From: Siphonodentalium dalli
Taxonomy: Eukaryota; Mollusca; Scaphopoda; Gadilida; Siphonodentaliidae
DNA length: 64,000 nucleotides
Reading direction: 5' to 3'
NCBI GenBank assembly: GCA_032622095.1
Contig: CP136061.1
Location: forward strand, 234,794,944-234,858,943
In this document: positions 25,901-40,900 of the stretch, piece after piece
Layout of the letters: each line of letters begins with the position of its first letter
Position numbering within the stretch: position 1 is the stretch's first letter
Translations under genes and position numbers: made by a program
Notes under the pieces: generated by a model
Told to the model about the DNA's origin: nothing
The model's database searches: none
Seen by the model: the letters and a program-made list of their open reading frames with translations, nothing else

Positions 25901-28900
25901 AGAATATGGATTAACCTTAATATCCAAATCATATATACATGAGTAGTACAATCCACCTAAAACTTTTGGATAACCACTGTCTTGGTTTATATGTGATATT
26001 GACCCCATTAACCCTCTTAATAATGCCGACTATGTCAGTGTCTACCAGTCGAATGCAGAATTCTACCCTGCGATCGCTTATCTGGCAAATTTTTACTGCA
26101 GAACTATCCCATGTATTAAACAATTCCTCCTCCAATGGTATCAGAAAACAGTTATATGCTGGTATCTCACTCATCTCATTTGCATCTTTTTCAAAGTCGA
26201 GGTAATGACTAGTTGTCATTTTTTAAAGTGCATACAAAGCGTTGCGATCACCAATATACATGTTTGTACATGTCATGACATCACGAGGTACAAATCTGCG
26301 TTCTACTGGAAGACAATGACCATTTTAGTCATAATAATCTAAACTAAGTTACCAAGCACCTTCTCGTGAATTGTATGCTCCGGTGTTTTTTTCGGTTTCC
26401 GGTTAAACCGAGTTGTTGTCCGGCTGGGGTATATTTGATTTTTTGTTTGCTGGGGTTGGGGGGGGGGGGCTAATGGTCAGTGAAAAAAAACTGCAGTTTT
26501 TGCTGTTTTTTTGTGGGGGGGGGGGTACCCTAACCGAAGAAAACATTTTTTTCCACCCTGTGTCTGCAGTTTTTTCCGCCCCCCCCCCCCCCCTGGCTTG
26601 AAACGAAAATAACACTATATAGTACGACCACAACCCAGATTACAGGAGTTTTAGGCATATTATTGTTATTATCACTCAATATTATCAAAAGTGTACGATT
26701 CAAGTGGTTGAATTAGATCTTTCAAAATTTTACTTTATAGTTAGCAATAGGTCTGACAAAAATCGTCTTTCTGAATAAAGCTCATTTAAAACAGTTCTAC
26801 TCAAACGTGATATCCAGTAAAAAATATGGGGAAAGAGGGGATGAGACCCCAGTTTGTTGATGGAAAAACAAATAGATTTGCATGCAGGGAGGATGGTAGA
26901 CCCATGGTTGGGAGGGATTTTTATGTTAACCCTGTGTATGAACGTTTTTTCTCTTCAGCCCCCCCCCCCCCTCCACCATCACCGAGTGCTCATTTGTATA
27001 GCCGCTGGCAACAGTGACAACGCGGTACTATAATTGACGAACCACTATTCAATTATAATAAGTGGTGGGACTCAGAATTCGATCTTAAGAGTCACACACG
27101 CATCGTTTAAGGTCTCATTATGTCAAAAGGACGTTGTTCGCATGAGCGATTGATTTCAATTTGATCGTCATCATTCGGCGGCTTATCATCAGTGATCGCA
27201 CATGCTTAACGGCACATTACTATCACTCTATATATTCACAATGTTGGGTACAGTTTTGCGCGAGACAGACGGGTAAAATAATTCGATTGAATTCTACAAA
27301 AATCACCACGGATGCTAGCTATACGTAGGAAACTTCTTTCCAAGCCATTTCCTTCCCGTACATTTATTATTTTATCGCCCATCAGTTATGAGAATGACTG
27401 TACCCGGATAGTATATGTGACCGAGTGAACCATGCCATTCTCTGTAACGGCTATCTCAATGACGAGGTTGATTGCAATAATGATTGGTCACGAATAGGAC
27501 GTGGCTGATTGAGGAAGATAATTGATCACGAATCGCTCTGCGTTAATATGTTTACACGCACCTTAAAAACGCTGCGATTAATCGCACGCGCGTGTGCAAT
27601 GAGAATAGACCCTAACTCTGGCACAACTGCCTGCACACAATCGGCCGAATTCTGGTCCCTGGTCTAGACCACCCTAATAATCACGGTGTTCCATGTCTGG
27701 ACCTGGTCTCGCGAAACCACCTGGTCTCGATTTAGATTAGGCGGATTATTGTTCAATCAACGACGATCGGTGTATCGACGGACAAAGGCACGCTTGGTGC
27801 TCGAACAATATGATTGCGTTCACGTCGCGAATAGTTGAGCATTAATGTAACGGGTTATCGCCGAACACGTGCGGTGTGTCGTCTTTACAGGCATGTGATT
27901 AGAGTGTCTCCATGTGGATGGTGGGGGTGTTGTCCATATTTCCAATCCGCTCCGTCCTAATTTGGGGGGGGGGTGAGACACCCCAAGTTCCCATGTCGCC
28001 ACGACCCTACCTTTATGTTTATTTATTATGATAACCTATTTTGATGTCAGCGGTTTGAGTAAATGTTTTAGTTGAGTAAAAAAAAACTTGTTTCACGGCC
28101 GATGGAACCACCCATGACCTATACGTGGCTATACATTGTTTATACCAGTGACCACCTCCCGATGCACCGAATAAACAGTCTCAGAGACCGCCCTTTTGAA
28201 TCTCGACCCAAACATATAATGGGCTAAAAACAATTGCGCCCATCATTTCAGTTGCCATCATTCCAATTTCCAAGAATCCAAATGGTAAGACATTATTGGA
28301 ACAAGGACGATTAACAAAATGTACGTTAAAATAAGAATTTCTCAGAGATTTCTAGGGTTTGGTTTGGTTTGTTAGGGTTTATCGTCGATCTAGCCGCTAG
28401 GCCACACACGACGTTGTCAATTTTACGGGTGGAGGAAAGACCACGCAGAGGCTTAATTTCACCGATAAATTGTCCCACTGCGTGTAGAAACCACCGATCC
28501 CCGGAAAGCAACTGACAAACTTGCCCAGATACACGATGACGGTCACCCTACCTATGACGGGGTTCGAACCAGCTTCGTCAGCGCTGGACGGCCTGTGACG
28601 GTGTAATTCACCTGGCACTCTACCGACTGAACCACCGGGGCCCCCGAGATTTCTAGGGACACAAGATAGTAAACTCCATTCTTGTATTTATTTTTCAGCA
28701 AATGCGTTTAAATAAAAGAATCATAAATTTATTTATTTTGATTTTTTTTCTTCGATCTTTGTTTTGTTTTTTATTTTATTTTAATGTTTTGCTTTGAAAA
28801 AAAAAAAAAAAATTGTTGTTTTGTTTAATGTTTTTTTGTTCGCTTTACGTTTAACATAAAATTGCTTAAAACATCAGTATTATTCTTGTTCAAAATACTG

Positions 28901-31900
28901 GAAGAATCTACGTGAATGGGCGGTAAGAGTAATCCCCATTAAGAAGCATTGCATCCCGCCCATGAGATGTAAGACGAAAATGAAAATCCGATGTGCCATT
29001 CACTGTTATGCCGGGTCGCCCATGCTCATCCACAGCAAATCACCGGGGTACACGCACGCATGATTGTTACAGTTATGATAGGTGACATTATATAAAACAC
29101 AGTTACACTAGATCATTTCTAATGTCCAGTTAAAAGCCAGCTTGTGATTGCTCAAACTATTCACCATCGTGCGAATGACTGGCTTACAATCAAACTAATA
29201 ATCCGCATTAGAGTTCTGCACCATAAATATATTCTCGAAACCAGAATTCGCTATTCTCTTCTCAGGATCAAGTCTCGGTTTATACAAAAATCTCAGACCA
29301 GGGGGGGGGGACTAGGTCTCGGTTGCAGACTATTACCTATAACACACATAATTATGGATTATATTAAATCTCGTCCAGTTCATATATAATTATAATATTT
29401 ACTCTACACGACATACAAATATAACACAATTACAATTTGGTTAACATAAAGATAAATGCTTCCAAAAAATACTTATGTTTCTGTTACCAGAACTTGTACG
29501 TTACCACATGGTTCGAATTATGAACAGACCGACAAAGGCTTGAATGACAATAAGAAGGCAAACCTTGGTTTACGTAAACCTGAGTTTCAAAAAGACGAGA
29601 ATACGGACCAGTGCTGACCAATAATCCCAGCTTACTCGCATCGAAGCTGGGTAACACATCGCGATCACCGTGGTTTCGGCCTGGTCTAGACTATAGTTTA
29701 CATGAAACCCTGGTCTAGACCAGGGACCAGAATTCGGCCGAATGGGATTAACTAGAAATCGACATTGATGTGTGGTGACCACGACGCACAATCAATGGGC
29801 TGAACTATTCCTTTGCCAGCCTTGGGAATTTGTTTTACTGCAGAATAACACGGATCCAAATACACTCAATAAGACCGCTGCTATACGGCAGAAAAATGTT
29901 CGACGCTTTAACGGTGTCATACCGCGCAACATCGCTACCAACGTTGGACCGTTAAACATACAGCCATGCTGTAGAATGCTATTATTTGTATCTGTGTTTT
30001 AATAGTCACAGCACTGTCAAGTTCAAAATCAGCACTTGAGTCGAATGAAGTCAAGTCAGAGCCGACTACTGCGTGTCCTCGAAGTGGAATATTATGTAGC
30101 CTCGAAAACTGCCCAGTTGTCACAATTTAGTGGAAAATATCGCAGATTTATAACTTATCCGGTTAACATAGGAACCGACGTCAGACAGTTTCAACATTAA
30201 TCACCACTGTATATGTCACATTTTCCACAAAAAAACCCAATAGTTTGTACAGCGCCTGCGATGACATTGACAAACGAAAAAAGAAAATTTGTGAGTGATA
30301 AAGATACCGGTACCTGAGAATAACGTAATTTAAATACGGACGCAAGAAAGGCGAATCCGGAATGCATTGCACAGAATGAACATACCAGATCATTGCACTG
30401 AATACAAACAGTTAATACTAAATACTAAATATCAGCAGAGTTAGATTCAGTCACACTGTATGAAGTCACTGCCATATATAATTTGGTCGCCGATAAATAT
30501 TCTGTTGAATTTTGACGGCATGAACTAGGAATCATGCACAATTTTAACTTTGACCATTTTCAGGGCACATAAAACAACTGTGATTCGTCGTACAACAGCC
30601 GAAACGGCATATATGGGATCGTCGGATTACGATGGTCCGACACCGTCAACCTGCAGTATGTTTTAACAGTGTACTAGCGAACAGAGCCACATGTTGCCTT
30701 ATCAAGCATACAAAATGTGGAACAAAATTAGCGAAATTTCGTGCGTTAAGTTTGGAATGTCCCACCACAAAGTCACAAAGAACTATATCGCGAAACGGTC
30801 TGACACAAGGATCTTTGTAGAAAACAACGTTTACCTTAAAAGAAAGATCATACAAGGGATTTCTTAAAATCGTTGAATTCCTGACTTACTGTAGCGTAAA
30901 TTGGCCGCGTAAATTGTCGCTTGTTTTCATCTTTCAAAACTGAAGGAAACCCTCCTTACACTGCCCCAATGCAGCGGAATGTCGATATAAACCATTTTCA
31001 TACTTTGAAGTGATAGAAATATTTTTTGCGGCGAACCATCATCATGACCTCGTGTGTCCCGTAGTAGGCTGCATATCGTTGACTCCACTTTGCGTAACGC
31101 TGGTTTAGAGGTTTCTTTATTGAATCCAGAACATTGTGTATGAATATTGGTATACCATAGCAATTCCTAAGATCCAGCAATTAGAGATTTCGCTGGAAAG
31201 TCTGTCGTGGGACTATTCGGTCCCTTCAAGAATGTACTACCAAAAAGCGCTGGTCTTAGCCGACGTAAGGTTTTTATTCCACCTTTTGCTTCCATGTCAC
31301 GTGACATGACGTAAACCTACGCTATACTTGTTAGACCAGTAATGCAGCATGGTGTATTCAAGTGGTCTGCATTGATCCACTCCACAGACATATTGATTTG
31401 ATTGCAACTTGTCCCAATTCATTACTCTTCTAAGACTTTAAGGCAAAATATTAACCCGGCTATTGCACTATGGTGCACACCTCCCATCTTTTTTAGTTTA
31501 GTTATTTAAGTAAACTGACAACTCCACCGTCGTGCATCCACGTTAATTTTGTTGTCATCATTACCCAGAATTGTAAAAATAATGCTCTTGTTCAACTGTT
31601 AGGTTTTCTAAAATCCCCTTCAGTACTCGACTACCACAGTGAACTACTCATTCAACTCCAACTCCTAAGCAAAATGCTGTACATAACATAACTTTTCCAT
31701 TAGGTCGACTATTACAGTTAAGATGTTCTATTTCATCCATCATCATAAATCAATTAAGTTCTAAAAAGTTCAACATGAACAATACTGAAAAAACACCAGG
31801 ATTTACACAATTGACTACAATAGGTCATACATGGTTACACATTCAATTCAATAGTCATCAATAAAATCTTATACACAACATTAATAAATTTCAAATCAGT

Positions 31901-34900
31901 GTTCATGAATTCTTCATCAACTTCCCTTGTTGTTTGCTGTAGTCACTTTAATTCATGACGTTCTTGATTCAATATGTTGTACTCTTTTCCAGAGATGGAA
32001 CAATGCCCTCAAAAACAACATACCAATAACATCATGATAATCTAGTTAGTTTCCAATTCGGTTCTAATATCGGTTCAATTTCAATATAATATCCAATTAC
32101 TTCCACACACAGCCAATTTACTTAGACTTTTCAATCACATTTCCAATTACTTGACCGTACACGGCCGATATGGATTTGACTTTTCAATCACATTTCCATT
32201 GTTAGTTTATATTTTACTGGATAAATGGCGCTTTTGAAGGCCAATTTAAGAGACAAGTATGTTCATATCGCTGTATTTTCTCAGATATCATTCAAATAAG
32301 TCATTCTCACATTCCATTCAATTAAATCTTTCGTTTTGACAATCCCATTGTCGTTTTCAATTTGCCCAATTCCAACACACCATTCAATTATTCCATTTCA
32401 TCTTTCGTTATGACAGGTCAATTATTTTCCACCGCAGCTTATTACCCAAATAAACGAAATATTGCATAGGAATATCTTTCCCTTTTCTAAAATTGGAATC
32501 ATTGTTACAATGTGTTCAAACAGCGACTATCTTGGTATGTTTGTTTTGAGAATGAAATTATCTGGGAACAACATTAATTTTATTTCCCTGAAACGCAGGT
32601 AGCGTCTCCCGATTTCCAAAGGAACTTCAACATTTCCCATTGTAATTGACATGTAATCCGCATGACCTGACATTTTCTATGTCGCACATACACGTCCTGC
32701 GAATATCACTGCACATTACCATAGAATTGTATATCAGCCCCTGTTTGAATATATATGATAGTTGTTTAGCTCAATTTTAACCATGCATATCGATAGTTGC
32801 ATAGTTTTTGAGTGATTCTTACTATTCGGCTTCGTAATTTGATTTTCAAAACCTGTTGTTTCAAAATGACTATTTAATTTAGTGGCTCATTATTGAGCAT
32901 AAGTGTCGCAATACCACCCATATTACACAGGCAACTTTCCACTGCATTCACAATTCAGACTGTCGAAAATTTTCGACCAATTAACAGAACGTTTAAACTC
33001 AAAAACACCATCACACCCTGCTAGTGTGGTGCACTGAATATACAACGACACATTTAACATAAATGCTCTGTATTACATTGGTGGCCTATTTGTCACTTGT
33101 ATGAACTCATTCGTTCCCATAATTAACTATTTACATTACAGGATTGTGACTTTTAGAATGACTTTAAATATATGCCACCAAACACAACTTTAGTTTAATC
33201 CCCACATGCATAACTAAATGATTAGTTCACCCAGACGCAGGCGTTTAGGACAAACAGTAAATTGAACACTTTGACCATGAATCACACATAAAACAATTTG
33301 TGATCCAAATTGGTTTACAATTTCCCGAACACGCGAATTCCGTATATTGATTGTGCCCAGTCCATTAAACACAATATTCACAGTATTCATTCATTAATTT
33401 ATCCTTTAACAACACATTATCATTATCACTTGACCTAATGTCAGAATCACTATCTTGGCAGGACAATTGTTGTTGTCTAGTTCTGCGTGTTAGTGTTTTC
33501 TTTGGAATGTCTCAAATTTTGAGCATGTGCCTTATATATGCGACCTGTTAGTTCATCCTTAATAATAAATGAAACCGGACCTTTTTTCTCTAGAATCTCG
33601 TTATATGAGGTCCATTTTAACGACAACTTACACGATGTCTGTCCAATCTTATGATATACTTTATCACCAACATTATAAGTTACATTTGCTGTTTTTATTC
33701 GGTCTTTCTGTCGACGTTTAGAAATTTTCATGTGATGGTGAACAGATCTAAAAGCTCTATGGTGTGCTTGAAGAGTAATTTGATGCATTTGGTCACGCAT
33801 ATATTTTAACCTGGGAGCTAACATATTGTCCAAAGGCAAAACATGGTGGGTGTGAATACACCAATTCAAAAATTTAAGTTTTTTGGGAAATCTGAAATCA
33901 TGTATCTATGTGCTAATAGTGCTTGTCCTAAAACCAGATCCCATGTTCTCTGATTGCCCTCCATAATTTTAGATAGTATATCATTTAAACAGTGGTGGCT
34001 ACGTTCATTCCTGCTGTTAGACAGAGGGGAATAAAAACTGGTTAAACTAATTTCATTCCTAGATTTTTACAAACTTCTTTAACATTATTTGAAGTGAACT
34101 CCTTTGCGTCGTCACTAAACATTTGAATGGGCACACTAAACCTTGGAATAATGTCTTCCAAAAGGCAATGAATAATCAAGTCTGTGGTTTTACTTGTTAT
34201 TGTAAATGATTCTATCCAACCATTATACAAACATTACCAAGTTTTTAACAAATATTTATTATTAGCTAATTTTAGCGGAAATGGTACTCCATTTTGCTGT
34301 GAAGCTTGCATGTCATTGTCCTGTAATGGAGGTCACAGTTTCACCAAATTCCGGGATTTACAAATTACGCACTTATCATAGTGTCCATATATACACTTGT
34401 ACATATTTTTCCAGTAATATTTACGACAAATTATTTGGAATTTGTGTTCACTTCCCAAGTGTCCCAGTTTGTCATGATATTGCATTAAACATTATCTTGC
34501 AAATGACTAGGTATAACTTAGCACAACATAGGATCATCATCTGCATTTGAGATGTAATATAACACATCTTCGACAAGTAAATATGTATTAGTAACTGACG
34601 GGGAAGGATTATTGCTGTTATAAGATGCAATAATTCCCTGAATTTCTGAGTCCTTTCCTTGTTCAACTTTCATATCTTCATTTGACAACGCTGCTTGTGG
34701 GAGTGGGTCATTGGTTTCCACTTTACACGCTGCAAATTTTGAGAAATTTTGAATTTGATTGGAATTTATCACATTTATTTCTAAATTGTTATCAAGTATA
34801 TCAATGTCAGACATTTGTGCTTCTGTCTCAGCTGTTTCAGGTATTCTACTTATTACACTATTTTCAATACCTCGCAGATATTCTATAGTACAATTATAAG

Positions 34901-37900
34901 CTGATAAACCCAACATCCACCTCTGAATTTTCGGATTATTACACTGAGTTGTTAATAAATATTTTAAGGGCTGATGATCCATTTTAATAGTAAAAGTAGC
35001 TCCATTTAAATAATGATCCAGCTTTTTAAGAGCATAAAATATTGCATATGCCTCTTTTTCAATTAATGAAATTTTACATGATGTATGACTCAATTTTGCT
35101 GACAGAAAATAAATTGGCTTTTCGTTCCTACATTATGGCAAATTCAGCCCTTCATTTTTATCACAACTTTGAACTAACACCGTACCAATAGCATTTTGAC
35201 TACTCTCTGTATACAACGTGTATGGCTTATTCAAATCTGGATAACCAAGTTGAGGTATGACCGTTCGACTTTCTTTTAAATACTCAAAAGCATCCTGGCA
35301 CTGTGTATCCCATTTAAACTTGGCATATTTCTTAGTTAAATTAATCAAAGGAATAGATATTTCACTGAAATTAGGGAGGAAACGTCGGTAGTATGAAATA
35401 GCTCCGACGAAGCCCCTAACACCTCGCAATGTTGGAGCTGTCATATTCTTCAAGGACTTAATTTTACTAGGATCTGGTGAGATATCAGAATTATTAACCA
35501 CAAAACCCAAATATTTTGTCTGTTATTTAAAAATTGAACACTTCTTTAATTTCAGCTTAATGTTATGTTCCCCTAGCCTTTGAAATACATGAGTTACATG
35601 TGTCACAATCACTGAAAATTAAAATACCATCGATATAGTTTACCACATTAGTTAATCCTTTTAAAACAATTGCCATCAAAAAATAGTCTTTGTTATCTTA
35701 TTTAAAGCCCGAAAATCACAGCAAAATCTCCACGTACCATCACGTTTAGGCACCAAGATGCATGGGTGTTGCCAATTACTCTGGGATTTTGTTATAATAC
35801 CCACATGTTCCATTGAATCAATAGCATCCTTAAAAATTTGTATCCGATGTAAAGGCACTCGATAAGGTTTTAATGAGATCGGTGCATGTTCTCCAGTATC
35901 AATGGTCATCTTATAAGTTGATGTCTCACCTAATTGGGTATCTTTTGCAGCAAAACAAATATCCTCATTATTTAATACTAAATTAGTGGCTGCCTTTAAA
36001 TATTCTGGTTGTGCGTCAATATCCTCCACATATAATTTGTTTACTTCAGAAGTAGTTAAAATCTGATTTATTTCAACCTCTTGGATTGGAAGTTTCCTCC
36101 CGACTACACAGCCGCATTTTAAATTATAATGCGTGTCAGTTTGATTTATGATTTTTATGGGAATACAATCGTTTTTAGTTGTGGTTAACGATTTTTCCAA
36201 GGTCACTCCTTGATGTTGGCTGAGATAACGACGTTCTAGGGCAGTCACTATTATTAATGGAGAATTAAACATCTTAATTCCCCAATGATTGTTGCAGAAC
36301 AAATCGCACCAGTTCTAGGTCACAGTTTACAATTAGTTTTCAGTCATATTAAGGACGCTATGTGTATATCATGTATTTTTTATTTTCATGGCTCCCAAGT
36401 AAAAATACATTCGGACTCCAGTTTGTCGTAAACAATCCCGTCCAAGTATAAGTGACATGTTTAAATTCTTAGTTATATATAACCTATGAATAACTTTTAG
36501 TTTGTTTATCCTAAAATCGAGGTTTATATACCCTATTATTTCTAATGTATCGTCACTTGCTGAAGAAACAGTTGCATGTTTCTTAATAAGTTTGGGTGGA
36601 TCATGCAACTTTTCATACAAGTTTATATTTATTAGTTAACAATCATCTCCGCTATCCCACAAAGTTCTTACCCTTTGTTTTCTAATCATCATTAAAATAG
36701 AACATGGTATTCCTACAAAAGTTTACCAGTGTCTCCAGGATAATTGTAATTTATGCTACTAATTTTAAACTCAGGTGAATTTGTAGCACAATTCATGTCA
36801 ATATTTTTGTGTTTCATAAAAACCATATTTTCACTTTTCACTTCCTTTTGATGAGTGATCTTTTGCTTCATTTGTTCATTTATTCTTTTCGGAATTCCCT
36901 TATCGAGTTTTGATTTCCCTTTTCCACTAGTCAACTTCTTCTTATTAACTTTGCCTCTCTTTAAATCATTTTACCAGATTTTATTAAATTATGCACTGGT
37001 GGCTCGTTTTGAATTTTTTTTTTATTACCTTTAATTTCATTTCTAGTTTTGCTATTTCGTATACTAGATTTCTTATCATCTTTTAGACTGTTTGACTTAT
37101 ACATTCGACATTTATTTAACTCGAAATATTTAATTTGCTCAATTATTCGGGCTTCAAAATTTCTATTACTTTCTTTTAATTTGTTCGTTCCATTTTTGGG
37201 CCACCTTAAAATTTTCCTTCGTTTTTCATCTGCCTGGCGCAACCAACACCAGTCTATAGAATGACCCCCTTTTAGACGATATTCACACCAAAATGGCGTC
37301 CCTGTACGTTGATTCCTTCCAAAACCCTGTGAATTTAAAGGAGTAACTGGTCTTGCTGTTTCATTTTTCATTTGTATCGCCCTCACATTGTTTTGAGGTC
37401 GAGGCCCCCTATTTGGTCCCGACATAACGCGTGGCCATTGATACATATTTTGAGCTTGTACTGGTGCCTCGGTCTCTGAACTCTGTAAAAAACCCTTCTG
37501 TGAAAATGATCGACCTCCATTGCGGTTCGTATTTCATCATCTACAACATTTCTTTGGGATCTATCATAGGTACTTTCACCATACCTTAATTTGTAATGTT
37601 TATGTAAATTAGCCTCCCTCATTGCAAAATATACTGCCCTGTCTAACAATGGATGATTTTCTCTCATTAATTTACATCTTAATGAATCATTATATAACCC
37701 ATCCACAAAGTACCCACCAATTGCATTTCGATAGCCGGACCCTGTATATGATCGTCAAACGCATCATTGGTAATCTCTCTTAATCTTTCAGCATATACCT
37801 GAATACTGTCATCTTTCTTTTGCCTAATGTTACGTAAATGGAGAGGGCGTGTTGATTATTCGCTATCTCGTCGTGACGGGTCCGCAATTCCTGTTTCATA

Positions 37901-40900
37901 AATCTTTGGACAAATTCTGCCACTGGTCCCCGCGCAGTCTGACTGGATAACTTAATTTTATCCTCATACGCCGCATCAACCCCTGTGCATATCTTTCAAT
38001 CAGCATTATCCAATCATTAAAACCCTTGGGTTCACATGTATAAGTTCCTAGTATTGTAGCTGCGCACAAAGCCGCTTGTACAGTGGTTGACTGCCTCGAG
38101 GCCTCAGACCTAACACCTTATGCATATGCTGATTATTTTCTCGTTCAACCCGTTCATATGCAGGTGGCTGATCAGGGGGCAAACCCTATGTCTATTCCAC
38201 TCTTCATCCCGACGTTGACGCATTAGCGCCTTATACCCCATCATTCGCGTCTCCACCTCATTTTCAACAATTCTCCTTTCCGCCTCACTACCGAAATCCA
38301 TACTGGGCACGACTGGTGTTTCTACGATTTATTTTTTCCCCAAACATACAATTATTAAGTAATATATTTTGATTTTAAACTGTTTCTGCAGATACGTTAC
38401 TGCAGATTCATTTTGACCTGTTTCGTGTGCTTTATTTCTGATTAAAGTTTTTAAATGATTTGGACATCCGAATGGTGTCGGATATCCCGTAAATGGGAGT
38501 CGAGCAACAATTCAATTAACATTTAATCCCGGAAAATCTGCACATGGCGTTTTAATAGATGTTCATGTTGTAAATACATCTAACACACAATTGTCAAACT
38601 TATTACAAATTTACGGTCTCTAATACTCGTATTCTATTGAAATGTACCTATAACTTAATTTGCACAACTCATTTTCAAATTGTCGGCGATATCGCACCAA
38701 CGCGTTCCTGACAAAAATTACAATAATCTATAAAACTTAATGGTTCACTGAACCCAATAAATAAATCTGGTATCACTGTCACGCGATGTGGTGGATTAAA
38801 GTATTCTGTAAACGGGTTCCTATCGTTTTCAACCTCCACACGGTCCTGACTCAATTATTTCTGTAAGGGACGAAATCCCTGCTGATAGAGGTATACACGC
38901 ACAGCAACCTGCCATAACTTAAAATTACATTGGTATGTTGTTTAAGAATGCAGAATATTCAGACTATGGAAAATGTACCCACCCTACCACAACACAACAG
39001 AAACTTCTGTTCAATCAACTTGAATTGTCAGTAAACTTCGAAATGTCAAATGTATATATATCTTGGATTTTCTTTTGAACTGAATGTTTATTTCTGTATT
39101 AATCTTTTTCCTGGAATTTCTTTGGAACTGAATGTCTATTTCTGTATATATCTTCTTCGTGGATTTTATTTTCAACTGAATGTTTATATTTCTGTATATA
39201 TCTTCTTCTTGGTTTTTATTTGCAACTGAATGTTTATATTTCTGTATATATCTTCTTCCTGGATTTTATTTTCAACTGAATGTTACTGAATTGTCTGCCA
39301 AAGTGAATTTCTCGCACTGTCCTTTAAAATATATTTCACTTTTCCTAATTTTCAGCAACAACTTTCTTCTCCATTCATTAGGATTCTGCACACGGCAACC
39401 ATAAACATGTGTCCCATAGTAGGCTGCACCTCGTTGACTCCACGTTGTGTAATGCCGGTTCGGACATAGTTTAGAGGTTTCACAATCGTTATTGAATCCA
39501 GAACATTGTGTATGAGTATAAGTATACCACAACAATTCCTAAGATCAAGCAGTTGGCGATTTCGCCTGAAAGTCACTTCAAGAACGTATGACCAAAAAGC
39601 GCCGGTCATAACCGACGTAAGGTTTTTATTCCACATTTTGCTTCCATGTCACATGACATGCCATAAACGTACGCTATACTTCTTAGTCCAGTAATGCAGC
39701 ATGGTGTATTCACGTGGTCTGCACTGATCCGCTTCACACACATATTGATTTGGTTGTAACTGTAACCCTGCAATTCCACTATGGTACACGTGTAGCTACT
39801 AATAGGGAGCAAATGTGACATTTCTCACTGGTCGATATTGAATATACATAAAAAAAATTATAACCTGCCATTTTACCTGAATTATCCAAGGACATCAACA
39901 TAATATCTGGTACATTTCTTATGTAATTGTAAATGTATAGTAAATAAGACTACTCTTTTTATCATGACACTCTGGCAGATTATTTAAGTTGAAGTGTTTG
40001 GGCATTGTTCTTCGCTTTAGAACGTGTACACGCGGTTGCGTTTATGTGACAATCTATAAACAATATCAGTTTGGGATTCTCCAAGTATTATTAACTTTCC
40101 ATAAATATCGACAAATAAGAAAGAGGGTCACATTTTCCGACGATTAGTGTTGACATGAGGTCATGGCGATGGTTCGCCGTGAAACAATTATGTCACTTCA
40201 AAGTATACACAATGTTTATATCTACATTCCACTGCATTGGAAATGGTAAGGAGATTTTCTGTAACTTTTGGAAGAAGAAATATACGCGACAATACCGTTT
40301 ACCAGACCATAATCGTTCAGTAAGTCAGAAATTCAACGGTACCGGCTTGTACCGCGATTTTCGGTACCACCAAATGTCACCTATTGGATATGTATATATG
40401 AGGTTTATTTTATAAATATTTTTTCTACAAGGTCCCCGTGGTTGTGATTTGGTTCTTCGATTATTGTATAAACACAATCGTCGAAACGCACATGGACGAC
40501 AACAAGCATGGCAAGTGAAATACAAGATTTCTAATTTGCGGCCATTTTGCGGAGTAGTTTTTAGCGCGGGAATTGTTTTCAAAGCGCATAAAGTCTATGG
40601 ACTACGACATGGGGCAAATGTGAGCTTGTTGATACCAAACTTGCGGGCAAATTGCAACTTTTTCGAAAGCTTGGTACATCTGGCCTTAGAAACTACATGA
40701 TATCAAGCTTCAGGGCTGGCGGTATAGAAAATCCGGAGGGCTATTAATAGCCCTTCTAGATTTGGCTAGGAGTTCTATAGCCCTCCTCAACTTTTACAGT
40801 TATGATTTATTATACCTGAGTTACTACTACCCTTAGTTTGTTTATTTCTGATGTAGTTTAACTTCATCTAACTTCATTTTGTTATGTAGACAAAAAATGT

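Larger units (their letters stand above)
31055..39788 (-). mobile_element. Ty3/Gypsy LTR retrotransposon, full length but decayed
   Basis: The 8.7-kb element is bounded by direct LTRs (31055-31479 and 39410-39788) that begin TG and end CA on the minus strand, with CGTG duplicated at 31051-31054 and 39789-39792. Order on the minus strand is 5' LTR, gag (38310-36961), aspartic protease, reverse transcriptase, RNase H, integrase (to 33477), a 2-kb 3' untranslated stretch, polypurine tract, 3' LTR. This pol order (RNase H before integrase) is the Ty3/Gypsy arrangement. Stops, frameshifts and a deletion in the reverse transcriptase make it inactive, and the many LTR differences show that the insertion is old. 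It lies in intron 3 in the same orientation as the host gene. Confidence 0.92.

Noticed and set aside
28500-28645. tRNA gene
   Set aside because: A and B boxes are present, but there is no cloverleaf or anticodon arm, and it continues into a 288-bp body with a simple tail and target duplication; it is a SINE.
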